Notes: generated by a model not told the origin, from the letters alone. Counted from the stretch's first letter, positions 1 through 8,377 are shown. The stretch: 64,000 nucleotides of DNA from DATAZK01 sp965199805 (GCA_965199805.1 CBDATO010000001.1:2232001-2296000); one strand, 5' to 3'. Translations and numbers: made by a program.

Positions 1-62
1 GCGAGCCCGTTCGCGTTCCGTACCTCGGGCCCCTGGTCCTGAGTCACGGGCCGGTGCAGCCC

Positions 63-74
63 TAGGCTGCCGGG
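63..74 (+). promoter_or_regulatory. Leaderless -10 element before the first gene
   Basis: TAGGCT at 63-68 lies six bases before the ATG at 75, with no Shine-Dalgarno between. This is the TANNNT spacing expected when transcription begins at the start codon. The element sits inside a small inverted repeat (GCAGCC at 56-61, GGCTGC at 65-70). The same arrangement recurs before at least eight other genes in this window. Bases 1-62 hold nothing else I can identify. Confidence 0.5.
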
Positions 75-455
75 ATGCCCGAGCAGGAGGACCGCTTCGC
101 GCGGGGAATGGCCGTCTACCGCGAGGTGTACGGCGACGAGATGGTGGCGCAGCCGAAGGGCGAGTCCGCCTTCTTCGACGTCATGATCGAGCAGCTCTTC
201 GCGGAGGTGTGGACGCGGCCGGGACTGACGATCCCGATGCGCCGGCTGCTCGCCATGGGCGTGCTGGCCGCGCAGCACCGCTTCGACGTGCTCGCCATCC
301 AGTTCGAGCGGGGCCTGAGGACCGGGGAGTTCACCGCCGAGCAGGTGCGCGAGATGGTCATCTTCCTGGTGGCGTACGTGGGCTACCCCGCGAGCGGCGA
401 CCTGCGCCGGATCAGCGAGCAGGCCATCGCGCGGGCGGAGGCGGCGGATGCCTGA
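75..455 (+). CDS. Carboxymuconolactone decarboxylase (CMD) family protein
   Basis: This is a 126-residue all-helical protein resembling the carboxymuconolactone decarboxylase/AhpD-like fold. It carries the typical core with MRRLLAMGVLAAQ at about 56-68 and a second helix pair near EQVREMVIFLVAYVGYP. It lacks the CxxC of AhpD-type peroxidase members, so a decarboxylase-like or unknown role is more likely than thiol peroxidase activity. The ATG at 75 has a TANNNT element six bases upstream. Its stop overlaps the start of the next gene by 8 bp, so the two are probably co-transcribed and take part in the same oxidative pathway. The substrate cannot be told from sequence. Confidence 0.85.
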   Translation: MPEQEDRFARGMAVYREVYGDEMVAQPKGESAFFDVMIEQLFAEVWTRPGLTIPMRRLLAMGVLAAQHRFDVLAIQFERGLRTGEFTAEQVREMVIFLVAYVGYPASGDLRRISEQAIARAEAADA

Positions 456-1311
456 GCGCCTGCGGGTGGCGGCCATCGGGCTCGGCCGCATGGGCGGGCC
501 GATGACCGACCACGTCATCGCCGCCGGCCACGAGGTGCGGGTGGTCGACGTGCTGCCCGCCGCCACTGCCGCGCGGGTCGCCGCCGGAGCCCGGGCCGCC
601 GCCACCCCGGCCGAGGCGGCGCAGGATGCCGACGTCGTGCTGGTCGTGGTGATGGACGACGCGCAGCTGCTCGAGGTCCTGACCGGTCCGGCCGGCGCGC
701 TGACCACGGCGCCTGAGGGCTGCGTCGTGTGCATCCACACCACCGCCGAGCTGGCCACCATCGAGACGGTCGCCGCCGAAGCGCTGCAACGGGGCGTCGT
801 GGTGCTCGACGCCGGGGTCACCGGCGGCGAGCCGGGCGCGCAGTCCGGTCGGCTCATCACGATGGTCGGCGGCCCGGACGAGGCGGTCGATCGCGTACGC
901 CCGGTGCTCGACACGTTCAGCCGCGAGGTGGTCCATGCCGGGCCGCTCGGCGCCGGGATGAGCCTCAAGCTCGCCCGCAACGCGGCGGGCTACGTGATGA
1001 TGGCCGCCGTCCACGAGGCGATGACGCTGGCGAAGCGGGCCGGGGTGGACCTCGCGCTGCTCGAGCACGTGCTCAGCGAATCGGCGGTCGCAGCGCAGGG
1101 GTTCGCGCCGTTCCAGCTCGGCGGGCCCGACCCGATCGCGCCCGACGAGCCCGCCGCCGTCCGCGCGTCGCTCGAGCACGTCGACGCGATGGCCGAGAAG
1201 GACATCCGGCAGGCGCGGGCACTGGCCGACCGGCTCGGCGTGAGGCTTCCCGCGCTCGACGCGACGGCGCAGAGCTTCCGGCAGATCGTGCGGCTCGCGC
1301 CGCCGGAGTAG
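448..1311 (+). CDS. NAD(P)-dependent oxidoreductase, 3-hydroxyisobutyrate dehydrogenase family
   Basis: This 287-residue protein belongs to the beta-hydroxyacid dehydrogenase family (6-phosphogluconate dehydrogenase-like NAD-binding domain). The nucleotide-binding motif GLGRMG is at about 11-16. The substrate-binding stretch DAGVTGGEPGAQSG replaces the usual DAPVSGG. The catalytic lysine lies in GAGMSLKLARNAAG (G..G...K....N), followed by the helical C-terminal dimerisation domain. Members oxidise 3-hydroxyisobutyrate or reduce tartronate semialdehyde and related acids; which substrate applies here is unclear. It overlaps the CMD gene by 8 bp and ends 3 bp from a convergent SDR gene, leaving no room for a dedicated terminator. 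Confidence 0.85.
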   Translation: MPERLRVAAIGLGRMGGPMTDHVIAAGHEVRVVDVLPAATAARVAAGARAAATPAEAAQDADVVLVVVMDDAQLLEVLTGPAGALTTAPEGCVVCIHTTAELATIETVAAEALQRGVVVLDAGVTGGEPGAQSGRLITMVGGPDEAVDRVRPVLDTFSREVVHAGPLGAGMSLKLARNAAGYVMMAAVHEAMTLAKRAGVDLALLEHVLSESAVAAQGFAPFQLGGPDPIAPDEPAAVRASLEHVDAMAEKDIRQARALADRLGVRLPALDATAQSFRQIVRLAPPE

Positions 1312-1314
1312 AGC

Positions 1315-2196
1315 TCAGAGCGCGGACGGCCGGTTGGTGAAGCGGCCGTCCGGCCGGGCCCACAGCCAGCCGTTGCGGGCGAGCGTGCCGCCGTCGACCG
1401 GCAGGTTGGTCCCGGTGACGAACGACGCGAGCGGTGAGGCGAGGAAGAGCACCGCCCGGGCCTGCTCCTCCGGCCATCCGGGCCGGCCGACCGGTGCCCA
1501 GGCCGGCCAGAGCTCGGCGTGCTCCGGAGCGGTGAAGTCGACCTGATCGGTGGTGGTGAGGTCGGGAGCCACGCCGTTGACCCGGATCCCGTAGCGGCCG
1601 ACGGTGACCGCCAGGCTCGTGGTGAAGTGCGCTGCGGCCGCCTTCATCGCCGCGTACACGGGTTCGCGCGGGTACGCGCGAACGGCTTCCACCGAGTGCA
1701 CGTTCACGATCGAGCCGGATCCCTGCGTCTTCATCGGGGCGACGGCGGCCTGGCTCATCGCGAAGAGGTGCTCGACGTTCACCCGGTACATGGCCGACCA
1801 GTGCGCGGCGTCCGATTCCTCGAAGCCGGTCAGCGGGCGGTAGTCACCGACGTTGTTGACCAGCACGTCCAGCCGCCCGTGCCGTGCCATGACGTCCGCG
1901 ACGACGCCCGGCGCCGTGTCGGGCGCGGTGACGTCGGCGACGGACAGGTGGGCGCGGCCACCGGCGTCCTCGATCTCCGCCCGGGTGCGCTCGCCGCCGG
2001 CTTCGTCCACGTCGACGATCTCGACCGCCGCGCCGTGCCGGGCGAAGAGCCGGCACACGGCCGCCCCGATCCCCGCGCCACCGCCGGTGACGATCGCGAC
2101 CTGCCCGGCGAGCAGGCTGCCCCAGTCGTCGATCAGCGGCACGGCACCCGGGGTGAGGTCGGGTGGTGGGGTGCGGTCGGCCGGGGGCACGGTCAT
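1315..2196 (-). CDS. Short-chain dehydrogenase/reductase (SDR A)
   Basis: This is a 293-residue classical SDR. The cofactor motif TGGGAGIG lies at about 37-44, the structural motif is NNVG (variant of NNAG), the catalytic serine is in VNVHSVE, and the active-site pair is YAAMK. The start at 2196 (MTVPPADRT) is preferred over a far upstream in-frame start because the extra N-terminus would lie inside the divergent esterase and has no SDR-like sequence. It is a close paralogue of the SDR at 6514-7368: both have NNVGDYRP, HSVE and YAAMK, and end in NRPSAL or NRPNGL. Its start codon physically overlaps the esterase start codon. Substrate unknown. Confidence 0.9.
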   Translation of the reverse strand: MTVPPADRTPPPDLTPGAVPLIDDWGSLLAGQVAIVTGGGAGIGAAVCRLFARHGAAVEIVDVDEAGGERTRAEIEDAGGRAHLSVADVTAPDTAPGVVADVMARHGRLDVLVNNVGDYRPLTGFEESDAAHWSAMYRVNVEHLFAMSQAAVAPMKTQGSGSIVNVHSVEAVRAYPREPVYAAMKAAAAHFTTSLAVTVGRYGIRVNGVAPDLTTTDQVDFTAPEHAELWPAWAPVGRPGWPEEQARAVLFLASPLASFVTGTNLPVDGGTLARNGWLWARPDGRFTNRPSAL

Positions 2197-3808
2197 GAGG
2201 ATGATCCTGCCCGTGGACCCGCTCACCGAGATCGAGACCGGACGTCTGTCGGGGCTGCGCCGCGAGGCGGGCAGAAGCCGGCGTCCGGTCACCGAATGGC
2301 ACGCGATCCCGTACGCGGCCGCTCCCGTCGGCCAGCTGCGCTTCCGGGCGCCGAAACCGGCCGCCGCCTGGGCGGGGGTCCGCGACGCGACCGCCTTCGG
2401 TCCGGGTCCGATGCAGTCGACGAACAGTCCGTTCAGCGGGGTCATCCCGGCGAACCGGGTCGACGCGGTGTCCGAGGACTGCCTCACCGTCGACCTCTGG
2501 GCGCCGGAGGGAGCGGGGCCGTATCCGGTGCTGGTCTGGGTGCCCGGCGGGGCGTACCTGACCGGCGCCTCGAGCATCGCGACCTACGACGGCAGCACGT
2601 TGGCCGCGGACGAGGGCGTCGTGGTGGTGAGCGTGAACTACCGGCTCGGCGCCTTCGGCTTCGCCTGGTTCGGCGCCGACGTCGCGGACAGCAACTGCGG
2701 CCTGCGCGACCAGCTGGCCGCGCTCGCCTGGGTGCGCCGCAACATCGCCGCCTTCGGGGGTGACCCGGCGCGCGTCACCGTCTTCGGGGAGTCGGCCGGA
2801 GCGGGCTCGCTCGCCCACGTGCTGTCGTCACCGGCGTCGGCCGGGCTCACCGACCGCGCCATCCTGCAGAGCCCGGGCATCGACCACACGCTCTACGCCG
2901 ACGACGCGGAGCGGGTCGCCGACAGCCTGCTGCGTCAGCTCGGCCTCACCCGGCCGGAGGCGAAGGTCCTGCGCGACCTGCCCGCGGAGGCCATAGTCGG
3001 GGCGCAGGAGGCGGTCGTGCTCGAGATGCTGCCGCTGCTGTCGTCGATGCCGTTCCACCCGTTCGTCGACGGCGACCTGCTGCCGGTCAGCCCGACGGCG
3101 GCCTTCGCGTCCGGTGCCGTCAGCGGGGTGCCGCTGCTGATGAGCTGGACGGCGGAGGAGATGCGGCTCTACCCGAACGAGGCGGCCGACGCCGGCGGGG
3201 TCGACGTGGTGGCCGGCTGGGTGCGGCGGTATCTGACCGGCCGGCTCGGCGCCGACCCCGGCCTCGATCGCACCCACCAGCTGATCGCCTTCTACCGCGA
3301 CCACCTGCCCGCGCACTCCGGCGGACGTGACCGGTCACGGCTCGCCGACGTCTGGGCGGCCGTGCAGACCGACGGTGTCATGCGGCTCCCCGCGCGCCGG
3401 ATCGCCGACAGCCACGCCGCGAACGGCGGCGAGACGTACGTCGCGCAGTTCTCCTGGAGCGGGCCGCCCGTCGCCGGCCAGTGGGACCGCGGTGCGTTCC
3501 ACGCCATCGACCTGCCGTTCAGCTTCGGCACGCTCGACACCGGCGGGTGGCGCGAGTTCCTCGCCGCGGGCCCGGACGCCGACGAGGTGGCACGCGTCCA
3601 CCTGCACGCCTGGGCGCAGTTCGCCGCAGGCGGGGCCTTGGACGCCCCGACCGGGGGTGCCTGGCCGCGCTACGAGCCGACCGCCCGGCGGACGGTCGTC
3701 CTCGACACCCCGTGCAGCGTCATCGAAGACCCGTTGCGGGAGATCGCCGAGGCGTGGGACGGGCTGTGGTCGCCGGCGTGCCGGGCCCCGGCGATGAGCT
3801 TCGGCTGA
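2195..3808 (+). CDS. Type B carboxylesterase/lipase
   Basis: This 537-residue alpha/beta hydrolase has the type B carboxylesterase layout. An early PYAAAPVGQLRFRAP segment matches the family N-terminal signature. EDCLTVDLWAP precedes the oxyanion hole (VWVPGGAY), and the nucleophile elbow is FGESAGAGS. The acid residue is expected in the middle region and the histidine in FHAIDLPFSFG near the C-terminus. No signal peptide is visible, so it is probably cytoplasmic and cleaves carboxylic esters. Start choice is uncertain: ATG at 2195, ATG at 2201 or GTG at 2213. With ATG 2195 the gene is head-to-head with SDR A with overlapping start codons. GGGGG at about 2183-2187 could serve as ribosome binding site. 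Confidence 0.9.
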   Translation: MRMILPVDPLTEIETGRLSGLRREAGRSRRPVTEWHAIPYAAAPVGQLRFRAPKPAAAWAGVRDATAFGPGPMQSTNSPFSGVIPANRVDAVSEDCLTVDLWAPEGAGPYPVLVWVPGGAYLTGASSIATYDGSTLAADEGVVVVSVNYRLGAFGFAWFGADVADSNCGLRDQLAALAWVRRNIAAFGGDPARVTVFGESAGAGSLAHVLSSPASAGLTDRAILQSPGIDHTLYADDAERVADSLLRQLGLTRPEAKVLRDLPAEAIVGAQEAVVLEMLPLLSSMPFHPFVDGDLLPVSPTAAFASGAVSGVPLLMSWTAEEMRLYPNEAADAGGVDVVAGWVRRYLTGRLGADPGLDRTHQLIAFYRDHLPAHSGGRDRSRLADVWAAVQTDGVMRLPARRIADSHAANGGETYVAQFSWSGPPVAGQWDRGAFHAIDLPFSFGTLDTGGWREFLAAGPDADEVARVHLHAWAQFAAGGALDAPTGGAWPRYEPTARRTVVLDTPCSVIEDPLREIAEAWDGLWSPACRAPAMSFG

Positions 3809-3840
3809 CGAGTTCGGCTGGGGAGCTTCAGCCCATCGAC

Positions 3841-4497
3841 ATGAGCCGGCGGCAGGATGCGTATGTGACCGCCGGCCTGTACGACGTCATCGCCCGCCGT
3901 CGAGACGTGCGTTCGGAGTTCACCGGTGCGCCGGTCGACCCCGACGTGCTGCTCCGCGTGCTCGAGGCCGCCCACGCTGCCCCGAGCGTGGGGATGACCC
4001 AGCCGTGGGACTTCGTGCTGGTGCGTTCGGCGGCGACCCGGGCCCGCTTCCGGGAGCACGTGTCCGGTCAGCGCGACGTCTTCGGCGCCCGCCTGACCGG
4101 CGAGCGCGCGGAGACGTTCCGCGGGATCCGCGTCGAAGGGATCGAACGGTCGACCCTCGGCATCGTGGTCACGTACGACCCGGGGCGCGGCGGCCCCGAG
4201 GTGCTCGGCCGGCACTCGATCCCCGACGCGGGCCTGTACTCGACCTGTCTCGCCATCCAGAACCTGTGGCTCGCCGCGACCGCCGAGGGGCTCGGGCTGG
4301 GATGGGTGTCGTTCTACGACGAGGCCTTCCTCGGCGAGCTGCTCGGCATCCCGGACGGCATCCGGCCGGTCGCCTGGCTCTGCGTGGGTCCGGTGACCCA
4401 CCTCGAGCAGACGCCGGACCTCGAACGCCTCGGGTGGCGCAGCCGCCGCCCGCTGGCCGACGCCGTGCACGAGGAACGCTTTCACAGCAAGTCATAG
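3841..4497 (+). CDS. bluB: 5,6-dimethylbenzimidazole synthase (BluB-type nitroreductase fold)
   Basis: BluB uses O2 to cannibalise reduced FMN into 5,6-dimethylbenzimidazole, the lower ligand of cobalamin. The 218-residue product shows the family pattern: RRRDVRSEF near residue 16, AAHAAPSVGMTQPWDF, a GGPEVLGR loop, LYSTCLAIQNLWLAA, GLGLGWVSFYD, and a C-terminal GWRSRRPLADAVHEE. Length fits the family (about 210-230). It is a stand-alone gene here, 32 bp after the esterase, with no other cobalamin gene nearby. A general nitroreductase is the alternative, but the GLGWVSFYD and C-terminal signatures favour BluB. Confidence 0.85.
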   Translation: MSRRQDAYVTAGLYDVIARRRDVRSEFTGAPVDPDVLLRVLEAAHAAPSVGMTQPWDFVLVRSAATRARFREHVSGQRDVFGARLTGERAETFRGIRVEGIERSTLGIVVTYDPGRGGPEVLGRHSIPDAGLYSTCLAIQNLWLAATAEGLGLGWVSFYDEAFLGELLGIPDGIRPVAWLCVGPVTHLEQTPDLERLGWRSRRPLADAVHEERFHSKS

Positions 4498-4500
4498 CTT

Positions 4501-4555
4501 GCGGACAGTCCCCTCGCAGTCCGGCGGTGCACTGTTGGACTCCAGAGGTGTCCGC
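4501..4555. repeat. Nested inverted repeats between bluB and the DUF5666 gene
   Basis: An outer perfect 7-bp pair (GCGGACA at 4501-4507, TGTCCGC at 4549-4555) encloses an inner 5-bp pair (AGTCC at 4518-4522, GGACT at 4537-4541). The structure starts just after the bluB stop and ends before the ribosome binding site of the next gene. It could act as a bluB terminator, an operator or a 5' leader structure. Loops are long, so folding is uncertain. Confidence 0.35.
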
Positions 4556-4572
4556 GACGAAGGGGATTTGCT

Positions 4573-5592
4573 GTGGAAGACCAGTGGCTGACCGGATCGT
4601 CACCGAAGGCGTCAGCACCGGAGACCCCGGCCGGACGGCGGTCCCGCACGCCGATGTCCCTCAAGCTCGGCCTCCTCGGGGCCGGGGTCGTCGCGGGAGC
4701 TGTCGTGGCGGGCACGATGACGGCCGGTGCCGCCACGAACCCCAGCGCCACCCCGTCCAGCGAGTCGGCCGCGTCCGGCTACGGCGGGGGCTACGGGCCC
4801 GCCGGCGCCGGCAAGCCGCACGGTGAGCACAAGGCGCTGACGACCGGCACCGTCAAGGCGGTGGGCGCGTCGTCCATCACCGTCACGGTGAGCGGCGCCG
4901 ACAAGACCTATGCCGTCAACGCGGACACCCGTTACTTCCGGGCCGGTCCGGCCACCCTGTCCGACATCAAGGTCGGCGACACGGTGCGCTTCGCGACGTC
5001 GGCGGACGGCAAGACCCTGACCTTCGTCGGTGAGGGCAAGGGCGGCGGCCCCCGCGGGATGCTGCGCGAGTCCACGGCCGGCACGGTCAAGGCCGTGACG
5101 GCGTCGTCGATCACCGTCACGGTGAACGGGGCCGACAAGACCTACGCGGTGACCGCCCAGACCAAGTACTTCAAGGCGGGCTCGGCGAAGCTGTCCGACG
5201 TCAAGGTCGGCGACGCGGTGCACTTCCTGACCTCGACCGACGGCAAGACCATCACCTTCCTGCAGGACGGCAAGGGCCCGGCCGGCGGCGGGCGGGGGAT
5301 GCTCCGCAACGCCACGACCGGCACCGTGAAGTCGGTGACGGCGTCGTCGATCACCGTCACGGTGAATGGGGCCGACAAGACCTACGCCGTCACGGCCGCC
5401 ACGAAGTACTTCAAGGCCGGTCCGGCCAAGCTGACGGACGTCAAGGCCGGTGACACGGTGCGCTTCACGACGTCGACGGACGGCAAGACGATCACCGCGC
5501 TGATGGACGGCAAGGGCCCGGCGGGTCGGCACGGCGGCCCCGGCGGTCGCGGGGGTTACGGCCCGACCGGGTACGCCACACCGTCCGCCTGA
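4573..5592 (+). CDS. Secreted or membrane-anchored DUF5666 triple-repeat protein
   Basis: The 339-residue protein starts at a GTG preceded by AAGGGG. Residues 1-30 are polar, then a hydrophobic segment (LGLLGAGVVAGAVVAGTM, about 32-49) acts as signal or anchor and is followed by a Ser/Pro/Gly linker. Three copies of a beta-rich unit of about 78-80 residues follow. Each contains GTVK(A/S)V, SSITVTV.GADKTYAV, a YF.AG motif and VGD.V.F.TS.DGKT, which match DUF5666. Repeats 2 and 3 are almost identical at DNA level with a 240-bp period. The C-terminus is Gly-rich (GGPGGRGGYGP). The domain function is unknown; an extracytoplasmic small beta-barrel is expected. Confidence 0.8.
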   Translation: MEDQWLTGSSPKASAPETPAGRRSRTPMSLKLGLLGAGVVAGAVVAGTMTAGAATNPSATPSSESAASGYGGGYGPAGAGKPHGEHKALTTGTVKAVGASSITVTVSGADKTYAVNADTRYFRAGPATLSDIKVGDTVRFATSADGKTLTFVGEGKGGGPRGMLRESTAGTVKAVTASSITVTVNGADKTYAVTAQTKYFKAGSAKLSDVKVGDAVHFLTSTDGKTITFLQDGKGPAGGGRGMLRNATTGTVKSVTASSITVTVNGADKTYAVTAATKYFKAGPAKLTDVKAGDTVRFTTSTDGKTITALMDGKGPAGRHGGPGGRGGYGPTGYATPSA

Positions 5593-5609
5593 CCGGTTCG
5601 TCCGGCGGG

Positions 5610-6416
5610 TCAGCCGAAGTAACGCTGCCAGGTCACGTCGGCCAGCATCTGCTGGCCGACGCGGCTCGGGTGGAAGTAGTCGTACGGGCTCAGCTGGTCG
5701 GCCGACTCGGGGTAGCGCGCCGCGGCGCCGAGATCCCAGCGGCAGCCGGAGTAGGTGGCGCACTCGCTGCGCAGCACCCGGTTGTACGCGTCGATCCGCC
5801 GCTGCACGATGTGCCGGCGCTGCACGTCGTCGGGGGCGTCCGACGTCGGGTTGTCCAGCATCGCGGGGCACACGTGCGCCACCTGCCACACCCACACGGC
5901 GGTCGGGTTCGTACGCCCGAGCTGCCACACCCGGTACAGGCTCGGCACCGATGAGACCAGCATCAACCCGGAGCGGCGGGCGCTGAAGTACGTGTGCAGC
6001 GCCGTGCGGAACGAGGCACGGAAGTCGGCCACCGGCGTCATCGTCGACGTGTCGACCGCGCACGCGTCGTTGGCGCCCATCATCACGGTCACGACATCGG
6101 CGCGCTGCCGGGCCGCCTCGGCGACCTGGGCGTCGAGGCCGTCCATGCGGGCGCCGACCGCGGCGAAGTTGAAGCGGCCGGTCAGGCCCGGGCTGACGGC
6201 CTCGAGGCGGCGGTAGAGGCTGGCGACTCCCGGGCCGGCTCCGGTCGAGTACGACAGTGCCCGGCAGTGCTTGAGCACCCCGCACGAGTCGTAGCCGAGG
6301 GCGATCGAGTCACCCGTGGCGGCGACGACGCGAGGCGCCTTGGGCACGTCGCAGCTGCTCACCGCCCAGCACGTCATCGCTACGACGACCAGCAGCAGCC
6401 GGCGCCGGACCGCCAT
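5610..6416 (-). CDS. SGNH/GDSL hydrolase lipoprotein
   Basis: This 268-residue protein starts with a lipoprotein signal (MAVRRRLLLVVVAMTCWAV) and a lipobox ending VSSC, so it should be lipid-anchored outside the membrane. The SGNH blocks are visible: block I GDSIALG with the nucleophilic serine, an N-containing turn NFAAVGA (block II region), block III GAND, and block V DYFHPS with the catalytic Asp and His. Several cysteines suggest disulfides. Such enzymes are esterases or acyl/acetyl hydrolases acting on lipids or glycans. I chose the start at 6416 because the longer reading frame overlaps the divergent SDR and delays the signal peptide. It converges with the DUF5666 gene. Confidence 0.85.
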   Translation of the reverse strand: MAVRRRLLLVVVAMTCWAVSSCDVPKAPRVVAATGDSIALGYDSCGVLKHCRALSYSTGAGPGVASLYRRLEAVSPGLTGRFNFAAVGARMDGLDAQVAEAARQRADVVTVMMGANDACAVDTSTMTPVADFRASFRTALHTYFSARRSGLMLVSSVPSLYRVWQLGRTNPTAVWVWQVAHVCPAMLDNPTSDAPDDVQRRHIVQRRIDAYNRVLRSECATYSGCRWDLGAAARYPESADQLSPYDYFHPSRVGQQMLADVTWQRYFG

Positions 6417-6513
6417 TCTTCTCACCGCACGGATCGTCGCCGACCGGCGCACCCGGGCGGGGGGAGTTGCGTGAGCATTGGGCGGGACGGCATCGGGCGG
6501 GACAATCGCGGCC

Positions 6514-7368
6514 ATGAGCTACGAGCACCCGCCGGTCCCGCCCATCCGTGACTTCAACCGCCTGCTCGAGGGGCGGGTGGCCATCGTGACCGGAGGCGGC
6601 GACGGCATCGGCGGAGCCATCTCGCGGCTGTTCGCCCAGCAGGGGGCGCTCGTCGAGGTCGCCGAGATCGACGCCGGACGGGCCGAGCGGGTGGCCGCCG
6701 ACATCGAGGCGGCGGGAGGACGGGTCCGTACGCATGTCGTCGACGTCACCGACACCGCGGTGGCGCCCGCCCTGGTGGCCGACGTCGTGCAGACCCACGG
6801 CCGGCTCGACATCCTGGTCAACAACGTGGGCGACTACCGGCCCGCCGTGCCGTTCCACGAGTCGACCCCGGAGTCGTGGCAGCACCAGTACGCGATCAAC
6901 GTGCTGCACATCTTCGCCATGACGCGGGCGGCCATCGAGCCGATGATGGCGCAGCAGTCCGGGGCGATCGTCAACTTCCACTCCGTCGAGGGCATGCGCG
7001 GCTTCCCGAACGACGCCGTGTACGCAGCCATGAAGGCGGCCGCCGACCACTTCACGACGAGCCTCGCCGTCACCATGGGCCGCCACGGCATCCGGGTGAA
7101 CGGCATCGGCCCCGACCTCACGCAGACCCCGCAGGTCGACTACATCTCCCGGTCGCAGGGCTTCGAGCACCTTTGGCCCTCGTGGGACCCGGTCGGCCGG
7201 ATGGGCTGGCCCGAGGACCAGGCCCGGGTGGCGCTCTTCCTCGCGTCCGACATGGCGGCCTTCGTCACCGGCCACAACATCCCGGTCGACGGCGGCACGA
7301 AGGCGGGCGGCGGCTGGTACTACTCGCCGCAGGCCGGCACCTTCGTCAACCGTCCCAACGGGCTGTAG
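6514..7368 (+). CDS. Short-chain dehydrogenase/reductase (SDR B)
   Basis: This is a 284-residue classical SDR and paralogue of SDR A. The motif TGGGDGIG lies at about 26-33. NNVG is followed by DYRPAVPF, the serine lies in VNFHSVEG, and the catalytic pair is YAAMK. The C-terminal loop VTGHNIPVDGGT is typical. The upstream sequence GACAAT, seven bases before the ATG, could be a weak leaderless -10. SDR C follows after 32 bp in the same direction. Substrate unknown; the paralogy with SDR A suggests related secondary alcohols. Confidence 0.9.
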   Translation: MSYEHPPVPPIRDFNRLLEGRVAIVTGGGDGIGGAISRLFAQQGALVEVAEIDAGRAERVAADIEAAGGRVRTHVVDVTDTAVAPALVADVVQTHGRLDILVNNVGDYRPAVPFHESTPESWQHQYAINVLHIFAMTRAAIEPMMAQQSGAIVNFHSVEGMRGFPNDAVYAAMKAAADHFTTSLAVTMGRHGIRVNGIGPDLTQTPQVDYISRSQGFEHLWPSWDPVGRMGWPEDQARVALFLASDMAAFVTGHNIPVDGGTKAGGGWYYSPQAGTFVNRPNGL

Positions 7369-7387
7369 GGGCTCCGAGCGAGGCGGC

Positions 7388-7400
7388 TACCGTCCCACCC
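7388..7400 (+). promoter_or_regulatory. Leaderless -10 element (TACCGT) before SDR C
   Basis: TACCGT at 7388-7393 is seven bases before the ATG at 7401, with no Shine-Dalgarno. It implies that SDR C has its own leaderless transcript in addition to possible read-through from SDR B. Confidence 0.45.
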
Positions 7401-8318
7401 ATGCTGCGCTTCGACGACAAGGTCGTCATCGTCACGGGTGCCGGACGCAACCTCGGTCGTGAGTACGCCCTTCTGTTCGCCTCGCTCGGCGCGAAGGTCG
7501 TGGTCAACGACCTCGGCGTTGCCATCAGTGACACCGACGATGTCGTCGGCGCCCCCGTGAGTGACCCGGGCGCCGACGTGGTCGCGGAGATCGAGGCCGC
7601 CGGCGGGCAGGCGGTGGTCAACCGTGACTCGGTGGCCACCCCCGAGGGCGGCGAGGCGATCGTGCAGACCGCGCTCGACACCTGGGGACGGGTCGACGTG
7701 GTCGTGAACAACGCCGGTCAGGTCCGCCTCGGCCCGTTCGCCGACTTCCCCGAGGCGCACATCGACACCCTGCTCGACACCCAGCTGCGCGGTCACCTCA
7801 ATGTGAGCCGCCCCGCCTGGCGTGCGATGGCCGCCCAGGGTGGCGGCCGCTTCGTCAACGTCTCGTCCGGCTCCGCCTGGGGCCTTCCCGGCGGCGCCGT
7901 CTACGGCACGGTGAAGATGGGCGTGATCGGCCTGACCCGTTCGATGGCGGCCGAGGGCGACGACGCGGGCATCCGGGCCAATGTCATCACCCCGTACGCC
8001 AAGACCCGGCCCGGCACCGGCATGGGGCCGTACCCGTGGAGCGAGACGCTCGGCGAGTGGCTGTCGCCGCGCAAGGTTGCGCCGGTGGTCGCGTGGCTCG
8101 GGCACGACACCTGCCCGGCCAACGGCGAGTGCTTCACGGTCGGCGCCGGCCACGTCGGGCTGGTCAAGCTGGTCACGACCGAGGGCTTCGTCGACCGTGA
8201 CATCACGATCGACTCGGTGGCCGAGCATGCCGACCAGATCATGAACGGCCCGGTCAGCGACGTCACGGCGATCTCGTCCGCCGCCTTCGCGCGCATGTTC
8301 GAGGGCTATCCCGGCTGA
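7401..8318 (+). CDS. Short-chain dehydrogenase/reductase (SDR C)
   Basis: This 305-residue SDR carries TGAGRNLG at about 12-19, then the GAKVVVNDLG stretch common in (R)-hydroxyacyl-CoA dehydrogenase domains of peroxisomal multifunctional-enzyme type. It has NNAG, the serine in VNVSSGSAWG and the catalytic YGTVK. A C-terminal extension after the Rossmann domain (about 250-305) is shared with the SDR at 37129. The ATG at 7401 follows a leaderless-type -10. A role in beta-oxidation-like side-chain or ring degradation is plausible but inferred. Confidence 0.9.
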   Translation: MLRFDDKVVIVTGAGRNLGREYALLFASLGAKVVVNDLGVAISDTDDVVGAPVSDPGADVVAEIEAAGGQAVVNRDSVATPEGGEAIVQTALDTWGRVDVVVNNAGQVRLGPFADFPEAHIDTLLDTQLRGHLNVSRPAWRAMAAQGGGRFVNVSSGSAWGLPGGAVYGTVKMGVIGLTRSMAAEGDDAGIRANVITPYAKTRPGTGMGPYPWSETLGEWLSPRKVAPVVAWLGHDTCPANGECFTVGAGHVGLVKLVTTEGFVDRDITIDSVAEHADQIMNGPVSDVTAISSAAFARMFEGYPG

Positions 8319-8333
8319 GCCGCGCGGGCGGCT
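8318..8333 (+). terminator. Weak hairpin after SDR C
   Basis: AGCCGC at 8318-8323 pairs with GCGGCT at 8328-8333 around a GCGG loop and overlaps the last base of the stop codon. There is no T-tract. It is a possible weak terminator upstream of the isocitrate dehydrogenase promoter region. Confidence 0.35.
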
Positions 8334-8377
8334 GCTCACATCGCCGCCCGGGGGGCTCCCGAATCCGTTAGGCCAGA

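Noticed and set aside
4573..5592. CRISPR-like repeat array
   Set aside because: The repeats are long, coding, in frame and belong to a DUF5666 protein; there are no short palindromic repeats with unique spacers.
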